Positions 1 through 8,046 of a stretch of 64,000 nucleotides of DNA are shown here, in pieces (position 1 is the stretch's first letter; each line of letters starts with the position of its first letter). A program made the position numbers and the translations under genes. Origin of the DNA: SKVR01 sp037441525 (GTDB lineage Bacteria > Bacteroidota > Bacteroidia > Bacteroidales > UBA7960); contig JBBISA010000002.1 of NCBI GenBank assembly GCA_037441525.1, positions 124,001-188,000 of the forward strand, read 5' to 3'. The notes under the pieces are model-generated. The model saw nothing but the letters and a program-made list of their open reading frames with translations, was not told the DNA's origin and ran no database searches.

Positions 1-615
1 GAAACCCTTAATTACTATTACGCCATGGTTCATTTCAAAATGAAAGATTATGTTATGGCGGCCCATTACTTTAAAACGTTTTCACAAGGATTTCCACGCA
101 GCCAGCACGTAGAAGAATTTCTTTTCCTGAGTGCCTACTGTAAATACCTTTTGTCGCCTCGTCCGAGTCTCGATCAGAAAGATACCCGCGATGCCATTGC
201 TGAATTTCAGTTTTTTATCAACCGTTTTCCTAACAGTTCAAGGGTTGAAGAAGCTAACAGCTTTATTGATGAGTTAAGGTTGAAACTCGAGACTAAGGCT
301 TTTAACACGGCGATGATGTATTTTAACCTTGGTGATTATATTGCTTCAACCCGAACTTTTAATAATGTCATTCGCGACTATCCCGATACCAAATTTCGCG
401 AAGAGGCAATGTTTTATATTCTGCGTTCCAACTTTCATTTTGCCGAAAACAGTATTCATTTCCGTCAACTCGAGCGTTATCGCGATGTGGTGCAGGCACA
501 CAACCGGCTTATCAACCGGTTTCCTGAAACCCGGTTTTTAGGCCAGGCCAATCGTATGCTTTCAACTGCCCAGGAAATGATAGCCCGATTGGAAACAGTA
601 GCCCAAACACCCTAA
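1..615 (+). CDS. bamD: Outer membrane assembly lipoprotein BamD (5' partial)
   Basis: The reading frame is open from base 1, so the N-terminus with its signal peptide and lipobox lies outside the window. The visible part is a string of TPR-like helices with the BamD-type pattern of tyrosine-rich helices and 'FPxS' turns (FINRFPNSSRVEEA, VIRDYPDTKFREEA, INRFPETRF). BamD is the periplasmic lipoprotein partner of BamA in outer-membrane protein folding. In Bacteroidota it usually precedes the omega-like subunit, coaBC, DUF4835 and recN, exactly as here. The ATG at 25 is internal to the helical repeat and is not the true start. Confidence 0.9.
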   Translation, partial: ETLNYYYAMVHFKMKDYVMAAHYFKTFSQGFPRSQHVEEFLFLSAYCKYLLSPRPSLDQKDTRDAIAEFQFFINRFPNSSRVEEANSFIDELRLKLETKAFNTAMMYFNLGDYIASTRTFNNVIRDYPDTKFREEAMFYILRSNFHFAENSIHFRQLERYRDVVQAHNRLINRFPETRFLGQANRMLSTAQEMIARLETVAQTP

Positions 616-667
616 CTATTTTTTAACCCTTGAAATCTAATCATTTTCAATAATTCTTGTTGATAAT

Positions 668-988
668 ATGGAAATTAAAAAGTCAAAAACTCCTACCAAT
701 ACCGTTACCCGCGACATAAGGCAATTTGATGCTGAAACCGGAAATGTTTATCAATCTGTTGTTATCCTGTCAAAAAGGGCAAATCAGATTTCTTTGGATA
801 TGAAGGAAGAATTAAGTACAAAGCTTTCAGAATTTGCTTCATCAACCGATAACCTTGAAGAAGTTTTCGAAAATCGTGAGCAGATTGAAATAGCACGCCA
901 CTATGAGCAGTTGCCAAAACCAACGTTGGTTGCCATTTCTGAGTATCTCAATGATAAGGTGTACTACCGGATACCCGAAAAAGATTAA
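668..988 (+). CDS. RNA polymerase omega/Rpb6-like subunit
   Basis: A 106-residue protein of the Bacteroidota omega/Rpb6 type, an RNA polymerase assembly subunit. The central part (VYQSVVILSKRANQI) matches the omega helix carrying the conserved 'RANQI' motif, and the end 'PKPTLVAISEYLNDKVYYR' is typical of this lineage-specific form, which is longer at the C-terminus than E. coli RpoZ. It lies 52 bases after bamD and 35 before coaBC, in the order found throughout the phylum, so co-transcription is likely. The identification rests on this motif and on synteny. Confidence 0.85.
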   Translation: MEIKKSKTPTNTVTRDIRQFDAETGNVYQSVVILSKRANQISLDMKEELSTKLSEFASSTDNLEEVFENREQIEIARHYEQLPKPTLVAISEYLNDKVYYRIPEKD

Positions 989-1023
989 TTCAGGGTTGTT
1001 AAACCCTATTTTCAATCGACGAT

Positions 1024-2223
1024 ATGCTTAGCGGCAGAAGGATAATATTAGGTATCAGTGGCGGAATTGCAGCCTATAAAAGCCTTTCCTTGATCCGTTT
1101 ATTTAAAAAAGCAGGGGCAGAAGTAAAGGTTGTTACCACTGAAAATGCCCTTTGGTTTGTTACCCGCGTTAGTCTTGAATCCCTTTCACAAAACAAAGTT
1201 TACGATCAGGTTTTCGGGCCCGAAAATGATTATACCACCGAACATATAAGTCTTACCGATTGGGGCGATTGTTTTGTGGTTGCCCCCGCAACCGCCAATA
1301 TTATTGGCAAACTGGCAGGTGGAATTGCCGACGATGCCCTCTCTACATCATTACTTGCGTTCAATAAAAAGATTTTTATTGCTCCTGCCATGAACGTTAA
1401 AATGTTTGATCATTTTTCTGTTCGAAGAAATATGGAATGGCTGAAAGAGAACGATATTGAAATTATTGAACCCACCGAAGGGTTCCTTGCTTGTGGTTAT
1501 GAAGGAAAAGGTAGAATGGAAGAACCGGAAGCAATCTTCGATAGAATTGATCAGTATTTTACCCGGAGCATTAGTCCGCTGGCCGGAAAAAAAATCCTGG
1601 TTACTGCCGGCCCGACACACGAAGCCCTTGATCCGGTAAGGTATATCGGGAACCATTCGACAGGGAAAATGGGATTTGCTTTGGCCCAATCCCTTGCCTG
1701 CAGGGGAGCAGAAGTTTACCTCGTGGCAGGACCGGTTGACCTCCCCAATCCAACCCAAATTAAAGAGAGGCTCGATGTGAAAAGTGCAGAAGAAATGTTC
1801 AGGGCATGCACCAAACTTTTCCCGCAAATGGACGCAGCCGTTATGACTGCTGCAGTTGCCGACTATCGCCCCGGAGTTTCACGTAAAGAAAAAATCAAAA
1901 AAGTAAGCGAAACAATAGAGATAACTCTGGTTAAAAATCCTGATATTCTTGAATCTTTGGGTAAAATGAAGAAAAAGGGGCAGATTCTTGCAGGTTTTGC
2001 ACTTGAAACAGATAATGAGACCAGTAATGCCCAGGAAAAACTATTGAAAAAAACCCTTGACTTTATTGTGCTAAATTCGCTGCGCGACCCAGGTGCCGGC
2101 TTTGGCCACAATACCAACAAAGTAACAATACTGGACAATAAAAACAATATTTTGGGGTTTGAAATAAAAAGTAAAACTTTGGTTGCTGAGGATATTGCCG
2201 ATAAACTTGAATCGTATTTTTAA
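1024..2223 (+). CDS. coaBC: Bifunctional phosphopantothenoylcysteine decarboxylase / phosphopantothenate-cysteine ligase
   Basis: 399 residues, the normal length for CoaBC, which makes 4'-phosphopantetheine for coenzyme A in the cytoplasm. The N-terminal flavoprotein domain (about 1-180) shows GISGGIAAYKS, the active-site His in TEHISL (about residue 74), APATANIIGKLAGGIADD for FMN, the PAMNVKM substrate clamp and the catalytic Cys in LACGYEGKGRMEEPE. The C-terminal ligase domain (about 190-399) begins with VTAGPTHEALDPVRYIGN and continues with HSTGKMG and AAVADYRP. All key motifs are intact. It sits inside the bamD-recN cluster. Confidence 0.96.
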   Translation: MLSGRRIILGISGGIAAYKSLSLIRLFKKAGAEVKVVTTENALWFVTRVSLESLSQNKVYDQVFGPENDYTTEHISLTDWGDCFVVAPATANIIGKLAGGIADDALSTSLLAFNKKIFIAPAMNVKMFDHFSVRRNMEWLKENDIEIIEPTEGFLACGYEGKGRMEEPEAIFDRIDQYFTRSISPLAGKKILVTAGPTHEALDPVRYIGNHSTGKMGFALAQSLACRGAEVYLVAGPVDLPNPTQIKERLDVKSAEEMFRACTKLFPQMDAAVMTAAVADYRPGVSRKEKIKKVSETIEITLVKNPDILESLGKMKKKGQILAGFALETDNETSNAQEKLLKKTLDFIVLNSLRDPGAGFGHNTNKVTILDNKNNILGFEIKSKTLVAEDIADKLESYF

Positions 2224-2278
2224 ACCCGGTTCAATTGCTTAAAACTACGTTTGATTCAAGGTAACTTCATTATTAGGT

Positions 2279-3226
2279 ATGCAAAAAAAAATCACAGTTC
2301 TGACATTCATATTATTATTGGCCCATTTTGGCCGTACCCAGGAACTGCAATGCATGATACAAATCTCTTCACCAGGCTTGTCGGAGACCGAACGGCAGAT
2401 TTTGCAGACACTGCAATCGGCAGTTTATGAATTTATTAACCAGCGCAACTGGACCGAGTATCAGTACAAACCTGAGGAGAGGATTGAAGCAAGTATACTC
2501 ATTACGGTGAATGAAAAAATAGGAAACGATGAATACCGGGGCACTATTCAGGTGCAGAGCAGGCGTCCCATTTTCCGAACATCATATTCAAGTCCTGTTC
2601 TCAACCACAACGATCGCGATTTTAATTTCAGATATGTCGAAAATCAAACACTTGAGTTTGCCGACAATGCCTTTACCAGCAACCTCACCTCAGTACTTGC
2701 CTTTTATGCTTATCTAATCATAGGGTTCGATTTCGACACCTTCACCCCAATGGGTGGGACGCCATATTTTCAGAAAGCACAGAATATTGTAAATCTTGCC
2801 CAGAATGCCAATGAACGTGGATGGAAATCTTTCGAGGGCCAGCGAAACCGATACTGGTTAATGGAAAATATATTTAATTCGCAATACACCAACATCAGGC
2901 AGGCGCTATATTCCTACCACAGGCTTGGATTTGACCGAATGACAGATAATATGGATATGGGAAGAGCTGAAGTGACAAGTGCGCTGGAAATGTTGCAACG
3001 AACTCATCGTCAAAGACCAGGCAGCTACCTGATGTCGATACTGATGACAACCAAAGGCGACGAACTTGTGAGTCTCTACAACGATGCTCCCGCCATTGAA
3101 AAAACACAGGTTGTAGCCATACTTTCAGAAATAGATCCAGCCAATAGTGCCAAATACCGTCGTATTTCCCAACAACAGCAACAACAACAATCGGCACCAC
3201 AACAACCAAGACCTCCAGGTCGTTGA
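2279..3226 (+). CDS. DUF4835 family secreted protein
   Basis: 315 residues with an N-terminal signal peptide (ITVLTFILLLAHFGRTQ, predicted cleavage near residue 20). The body matches the DUF4835 family, found almost only in Bacteroidota and almost always between coaBC and recN; its function is unknown, though the location implies a periplasmic or envelope role. The C-terminus ends in seven consecutive glutamines followed by a Pro/Gln/Arg-rich tail, encoded by a CAA/CAG trinucleotide run at about 3171-3190. The gene starts 55 bases after coaBC. Confidence 0.85.
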   Translation: MQKKITVLTFILLLAHFGRTQELQCMIQISSPGLSETERQILQTLQSAVYEFINQRNWTEYQYKPEERIEASILITVNEKIGNDEYRGTIQVQSRRPIFRTSYSSPVLNHNDRDFNFRYVENQTLEFADNAFTSNLTSVLAFYAYLIIGFDFDTFTPMGGTPYFQKAQNIVNLAQNANERGWKSFEGQRNRYWLMENIFNSQYTNIRQALYSYHRLGFDRMTDNMDMGRAEVTSALEMLQRTHRQRPGSYLMSILMTTKGDELVSLYNDAPAIEKTQVVAILSEIDPANSAKYRRISQQQQQQQSAPQQPRPPGR

Positions 3227-3280
3227 TTAGGTTGTTTTAAACATCTTTTTAGAAGTCCAATTTTAACCTGCGCGGTGTCG

Positions 3281-3298
3281 CAAAGTTTTTTAACTTTG
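3281..3298 (+). promoter_or_regulatory. Promoter -7 box with overlapping dyad upstream of recN
   Basis: TAACTTTG at 3291-3298 is a perfect match to the Bacteroidota -7 consensus TAnnTTTG, 29 bases before the recN start. It forms the right arm of an inverted repeat, CAAAGTT (3281-3287) and AACTTTG (3292-3298). No clear -33 TTTG is visible at the usual distance. The dyad could be an operator or chance symmetry of an AT-rich box. Confidence 0.5.
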
Positions 3299-3327
3299 TG
3301 CCCTTGCTAAAACAGCTTTGGTTCTAA

Positions 3328-5001
3328 ATGTTAAAAAGTCTTCTGATTGAAAATTACGCCCTTATTCAGAAACTGGAATTAGGTTTTGATGAAGGGCTCA
3401 CCATCATTACAGGTGAGACTGGTGCCGGTAAATCCATCCTTCTGGGGGCACTTGGGCTTATTCTTGGAAACAGAGCCGATACCCGGGTACTTTTTGACCA
3501 GGACACTAAATGCATTATAGAAGGCGTTTTCAGTCTCAATCAATTAAACCTTCAGGAATTTTTTACTCAGAATGAGCTTGATTACGAAGAAACCACTATA
3601 CTAAGGCGCGAAATAACACCCCAGGGAAAATCAAGAGCTTTCATTAATGATACCCCTGTCAACCTTCCCGTTTTAAAGGCGCTTGCCGAAAAACTCATTG
3701 ATATTCATTCCCAGCACCAGAACCTCCTCTTTTCCGAATCAGCTTTTCGCTATGATTTGATTGATGCCTTTGCCGGGATAACTGCGATAATTGTTAATTT
3801 CAGAAAGAGTTACACGGATTTGTTGCAGCTCAGAAAAAAACTAACGTCACTTCAGGATCAAGAAAGGCAGGCACGGGCAGAGCTCGATTATTTCCGGTTT
3901 CAGTACGATGAGTTGCACAAAGCCACCCTGATTCCCGGAGAAACGGAGGAATTGGGTGCTGAACTCGAAATACTTAATAATGCCGGAGAGATCAGGACGA
4001 ATCTTGAAAGGGCCGATTATCTTCTTTCGAGCGACAATGATAATGTACTGGCTGCTATAAATCAGGTAATTGGCCTTTGTCGTACTATAGAGAAATTTGA
4101 TCCGGCTTTTGGGGAGATTTTGGCACGACTTCAATCTGCATCTATAGAGTTAAAAGATATTGCACAGGAGATTGCAGCACGTAAGGAAGATGTGACTGAT
4201 GACCCTGTCCGAACCGCCCATCTTCAGCAACGATTCGATTTTCTGCAGAAATTACTATTCAAGCACAATTCCTTATCTATCGATGACCTTATAAAATTAA
4301 AGGATGACTTTAAAAACAGGATAGAAGGGGTGGAAACAATGGAAGAGGAGATTGAGAAACTATCAAAAGATAGTCAACTTAGGGAGGAGCAATTAATCAA
4401 AGTTGCCGCCGGTATCTCATCTAAACGAACGGAAGCGGTGCCATTGCTTGAAGATGAAATCAATGCAATACTTAAAGAATTGGGGATGCCCAATGGACGT
4501 TTTGTTGTGCAAATCCAACCCGAATCAGGATTAGGAGTCAACGGTTCAGACAACATAGATTTCCTTTTTTCGGCCAATAGCGGGCTTGCTCCACAGGAGT
4601 TATCGCGGGTTGCATCAGGGGGCGAACTTTCGAGACTTATGCTTGCCATTAAATCGGTTATTTCATTCCGTAACCTGCTCCCCACCATAATATTTGATGA
4701 GATTGATACAGGAGTATCGGGCGAAATAGGTTTTAAGATGAGTAATATGCTTCACAAAATATCGCGCAATATGCAGGTAATTGCCGTAACGCATTTACCG
4801 CAGGTAGCGGCCAGAGGTAAAAAGCATTTTGTAGTATTTAAAAATATTGAGAACCTTACAACCTCCACATCCGTAAGAGAACTATCGCAGAAGGAACGTG
4901 TAATAGAGATTGCACAGATGTTAGGAGGAGCTAATCCCGGCCCTGCCGTATTACAGGCAGCTGAAGAGTTATTTGAAAAACAGAATATTAACCAAAATTG
5001 A
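3328..5001 (+). CDS. recN: DNA repair protein RecN
   Basis: 557 residues, the usual RecN length. RecN is an SMC-like ATPase acting in recombinational repair of double-strand breaks. Walker A is GETGAGKS (residues 29-36), the central part is a long charged coiled coil with an FDFLQKLLFKHN region, the ABC signature is LSRVASGGELSRLMLAIK, and Walker B is TIIFDEIDTGVSG, followed by the H-loop in VIAVTHLPQVAA. All ATPase motifs are intact. A -7 box lies 29 bases upstream, so it may have its own promoter in addition to read-through. The fabI-like gene follows after 6 bases. Confidence 0.97.
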   Translation: MLKSLLIENYALIQKLELGFDEGLTIITGETGAGKSILLGALGLILGNRADTRVLFDQDTKCIIEGVFSLNQLNLQEFFTQNELDYEETTILRREITPQGKSRAFINDTPVNLPVLKALAEKLIDIHSQHQNLLFSESAFRYDLIDAFAGITAIIVNFRKSYTDLLQLRKKLTSLQDQERQARAELDYFRFQYDELHKATLIPGETEELGAELEILNNAGEIRTNLERADYLLSSDNDNVLAAINQVIGLCRTIEKFDPAFGEILARLQSASIELKDIAQEIAARKEDVTDDPVRTAHLQQRFDFLQKLLFKHNSLSIDDLIKLKDDFKNRIEGVETMEEEIEKLSKDSQLREEQLIKVAAGISSKRTEAVPLLEDEINAILKELGMPNGRFVVQIQPESGLGVNGSDNIDFLFSANSGLAPQELSRVASGGELSRLMLAIKSVISFRNLLPTIIFDEIDTGVSGEIGFKMSNMLHKISRNMQVIAVTHLPQVAARGKKHFVVFKNIENLTTSTSVRELSQKERVIEIAQMLGGANPGPAVLQAAEELFEKQNINQN

Positions 5002-5007
5002 TTTGAT

Positions 5008-5856
5008 ATGACACACGAATTGTTGAAAGGAAAGCGGGGGATAATTTTTGGTGCTTTGGATGAAAACTCCATTGCATGGAAAGTAGCAGAAAGAGCCAAA
5101 GAAGAGGGGGCATTATTCACCCTCACCAATGCACCTGTGGCTTTGCGAAAAGGTGATATTTTCAGATTGGGTGAAAAATTAGGGGCCGAAGTTATTTCAG
5201 CAGATGTTACCCAGGTCGACGACCTTGAAAATCTATTCCAGGAAAGCATGCGGATTCTGGGAGGAAAAATCGATTTTATCCTCCACTCGGTTGGGATGTC
5301 GCCCAATGTTAGAAAGGGATTACATTATACTGAACTCGACTATAATTACATGATGAAAACTCTGGATGTATCGGCAATTTCGCTGCATAAAGTGCTGCAA
5401 ACTGCATGGAATCTCGATGCATTGAACGAGTGGGCCAGTGTAGTTGCCCTTAGCTATATTGCCGCACAACGCACCTATTCATCATACAGCGATATGGCGC
5501 AGGCCAAAGCAATGCTCGAGTCAATTGCCCGCAGCTTTGGCTATCATTATGGAAAACGCCGCAAGGTGCGTGTAAATACCATCTCACAATCTCCAACCGT
5601 AACCACTGCCGGCCAGGGAGTCAGGGGATTTAATGCATTTTATGCCTACGCTAACTGCATGTCGCCATTGGGTAATGCTACATCCGACGATTGTGCAACC
5701 TATTGTATTTCTTTGTTCTCCGATTACACAAAAATGGTAACCATGCAAAATCTTTTCCACGATGGTGGTTACTCATCAATGGGGATCAGTGATACGCTCA
5801 TCAACGATTGCTTCGTGTGCACCGGCGATTGCAACGATAAAGACAAAGGAAAATAA
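5008..5856 (+). CDS. fabI: Enoyl-[acyl-carrier-protein] reductase, FabI type (divergent)
   Basis: 282-residue short-chain dehydrogenase of the FabI group, reducing enoyl-ACP with NAD(P)H in fatty-acid synthesis. The FabI-specific active site is present: LSY, then Tyr ten residues on, and Lys seven after that (LSYIAAQRTYSSYSDMAQAK). The nucleotide-binding start is variant (GIIFGALDENSIAWKVAE) and the usual 'SAGPI' segment reads TISQSPTVTTAG. The C-terminus carries three clustered cysteines (CFVCTGDC), unusual for FabI. It follows recN by 6 bases, so the two are probably translated from one mRNA. Confidence 0.85.
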   Translation: MTHELLKGKRGIIFGALDENSIAWKVAERAKEEGALFTLTNAPVALRKGDIFRLGEKLGAEVISADVTQVDDLENLFQESMRILGGKIDFILHSVGMSPNVRKGLHYTELDYNYMMKTLDVSAISLHKVLQTAWNLDALNEWASVVALSYIAAQRTYSSYSDMAQAKAMLESIARSFGYHYGKRRKVRVNTISQSPTVTTAGQGVRGFNAFYAYANCMSPLGNATSDDCATYCISLFSDYTKMVTMQNLFHDGGYSSMGISDTLINDCFVCTGDCNDKDKGK

Positions 5857-5957
5857 GTAACTTTTTTCATCCCCGATAAAGCATCAACCAAAAACCAAAA
5901 AAGAAGAACATTCTTCGAATTATTCACCAATTAATTCATAAAGAAAACCCTAGATTC

Positions 5958-6827
5958 ATGAGTTTCAGAATTGTTGTATTAGCCAAGCAAGTACCCGATA
6001 CCCGCAATGTGGGTAAGGATGCCATGAAGGCAGATGGTACTGTAAACCGCAGTGCGCTTCCGGCCATTTTCAACCCCGAGGATTTACATGCCCTTGAGCA
6101 GGCGCTTAGCGTGAAAGACCGGATTGCCGACGCCGAAATTACCATTATTACCATGGGACCTCCCCGCGCCGCCGAAGTTATCAGGGAAGCCTTATACAGA
6201 GGAGCCGATACCGGATACCTGGTTACCGACCGTAAGTTTGCCGGCTCCGATACCCTGGCTACTTCTTACGCATTGAGCCTTGCAGTGAAAAAACTGAATC
6301 CCCATCTGGTAATTGCCGGTCGCCAGGCTATTGATGGCGATACAGCACAGGTTGGCCCTCAGGTAGCCGAAAAACTTAATCTTCCACAAGTAACTTATTG
6401 CGAAGAAATTCTCGAAGTTAATGAAAATGAACTTATCATAAAAAGACGCCTTGAAAGGGGTGTAGAAGTGGTTAAAAGCAAGACCCCAATGGTGATCACC
6501 GTTCATAGTTCAGCACCCCACTGCCGTCCGCGCCATGCCAAACTTTTGATGAAGTTTAAACACTCACGTACTATTTCCGAGCTGGTGGAAGAAACCAAAG
6601 ACTACACCGAAATGATGACCAATAAGCCCTACCTGCGCATTGAAGAATGGAGCGTAGCCGATCTCGATGCTGATGCTCAATACCTTGGCCTGTCAGGTTC
6701 GCCTACAAAGGTAAAGAAGATCGAAAATGTTGTACTTGCCAAGAAAGATTCCATCCAGTTAACTCCTGATGATAAGGATATTGATTTTCTGATGAAGGAT
6801 CTGATCGAAAGTCACGTAATTGGTTAA
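5958..6827 (+). CDS. etfB: Electron transfer flavoprotein beta subunit
   Basis: 289 residues, slightly longer than typical EtfB. It starts with the family pattern (RIVVLAKQVPDT), followed by NPEDLHALEQAL, the nucleotide-binding ITMGPPRAAEVIREALYRGAD and the DGDTAQVGPQVAEKL signature. With EtfA it forms the FAD/AMP (or second FAD) heterodimer that accepts electrons from acyl-CoA dehydrogenases. etfA follows after 145 bases and an acyl-CoA dehydrogenase after that. Whether this Etf is of the bifurcating kind cannot be decided from reading alone. Confidence 0.93.
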   Translation: MSFRIVVLAKQVPDTRNVGKDAMKADGTVNRSALPAIFNPEDLHALEQALSVKDRIADAEITIITMGPPRAAEVIREALYRGADTGYLVTDRKFAGSDTLATSYALSLAVKKLNPHLVIAGRQAIDGDTAQVGPQVAEKLNLPQVTYCEEILEVNENELIIKRRLERGVEVVKSKTPMVITVHSSAPHCRPRHAKLLMKFKHSRTISELVEETKDYTEMMTNKPYLRIEEWSVADLDADAQYLGLSGSPTKVKKIENVVLAKKDSIQLTPDDKDIDFLMKDLIESHVIG

Positions 6828-6972
6828 TTCTATCTTATTGTTCAATTAGCCTGTTTTGATTTTTTTAATGATCAAAGAAAACAAGGCCATTTAATAACCA
6901 GATGCCGGTATTGTCCCTAAAAATCTAAAGCACTTTAGAATTAACCGGTACTAATAAAAACTAAAAGGAAAC

Positions 6973-7992
6973 ATGAATAACATATTCGTTTATTGCGAAA
7001 TAGAAGATGGTCATGTGGCCGAAGTAAGCCTTGAGTTGCTTACCAAGGGCCGCAAGCTTGCCAATGAAATAAACCGTAAACTTGAAGCCATTCTGATTGG
7101 TCATAATCTTGACGGGATTGAGAAACAGGTATTCCCTTATGGAGTTGATGTGGCGCATATTGCCGATAATTCGAGGCTTTATCCCTACCTATCACTTCCT
7201 CATGCCGAAATCATTGTTAACCTGTTTAAACAGGAAGAACCTGAAATTGCCTTGTTTGGTGCAACTTCGGTTGGCCGCGATCTGGCACCCAGGGTAGCAT
7301 CGGCTCTTAAGTGTGGACTCACCGCTGATTGCACCAGTCTTGTCTTTGGAGATCATACCGAGAATAAAACCGGCAAAGAATACAAGAACCTTCTTTATCA
7401 GATAAGGCCGGCTTTCGGCGGAAATATTATTGCCACCATTATCAACCCCGATACACGGCCGCAAATGGCAACCGTAAGGGAAGGAGTCATGAAAAAGGAA
7501 GTCTACAACAGCAATCATAAAGGCGAGGCAAAGCACATAAGTGTTGACACTATACTCAATGAAAGCCACATGGTTGTGGAAATCATTGAGCGTCATATTG
7601 AAAAGCAGAAAATCAACATTAAAAATTCACCTATCATTATATCAGGTGGTTATGGCGTGGGTTCGAAAGAGAATTTCGACCTGTTGTTCGAACTTGCTGA
7701 GTTGCTGGGTGGTGAAGTAGGTGCATCACGTGCAGCTGTTGATGCCGGTTTTGTTGACCATGCCCGTCAGGTGGGTCAGACCGGGGTTACCGTACGGCCA
7801 AAATTGTACATTGCATGCGGTATTTCTGGTGCTGTGCAACATACCGCGGGTATGAATGAATCTGCCAAGATCATTTCCATCAACAACGACCCCAAGGCGC
7901 CCATTAATCAAATCGCCGATTATACAATTATTGGCAATGTTGAAGACATTATCCCCAAAATGATCAAGTATTATAAGAAAAATACCCGGTAA
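6973..7992 (+). CDS. etfA: Electron transfer flavoprotein alpha subunit
   Basis: 339 residues. The N-terminal domain ends with GATSVGRDLAPRVASALKCGLTADCT (the conserved EtfA segment, here quoted in meaning; visible as GRDLAPRVASALKCGL), and the C-terminal FAD domain shows SGGYGVGSKENFDLLFELA, GASRAAVDAGF, the QVGQTGVTVRPKLYIACGIS signature and the SINNDPKAPI loop. It partners EtfB and shuttles electrons from the adjacent acyl-CoA dehydrogenase. No additional ferredoxin domain is fused at the N-terminus. Confidence 0.95.
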   Translation: MNNIFVYCEIEDGHVAEVSLELLTKGRKLANEINRKLEAILIGHNLDGIEKQVFPYGVDVAHIADNSRLYPYLSLPHAEIIVNLFKQEEPEIALFGATSVGRDLAPRVASALKCGLTADCTSLVFGDHTENKTGKEYKNLLYQIRPAFGGNIIATIINPDTRPQMATVREGVMKKEVYNSNHKGEAKHISVDTILNESHMVVEIIERHIEKQKINIKNSPIIISGGYGVGSKENFDLLFELAELLGGEVGASRAAVDAGFVDHARQVGQTGVTVRPKLYIACGISGAVQHTAGMNESAKIISINNDPKAPINQIADYTIIGNVEDIIPKMIKYYKKNTR

Positions 7993-8046
7993 TCAGCCTG
8001 GTTGCCAGTCAATTAAGGGATTCACTTATTAAAAAAAAACTAGAAA

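Noticed and set aside
4752..5306. A long minus-strand frame (184 codons) across the recN/fabI junction
   Set aside because: It is antisense to RecN and FabI motifs that must be real, crosses a gene boundary, and shows no domain or start signal of its own.
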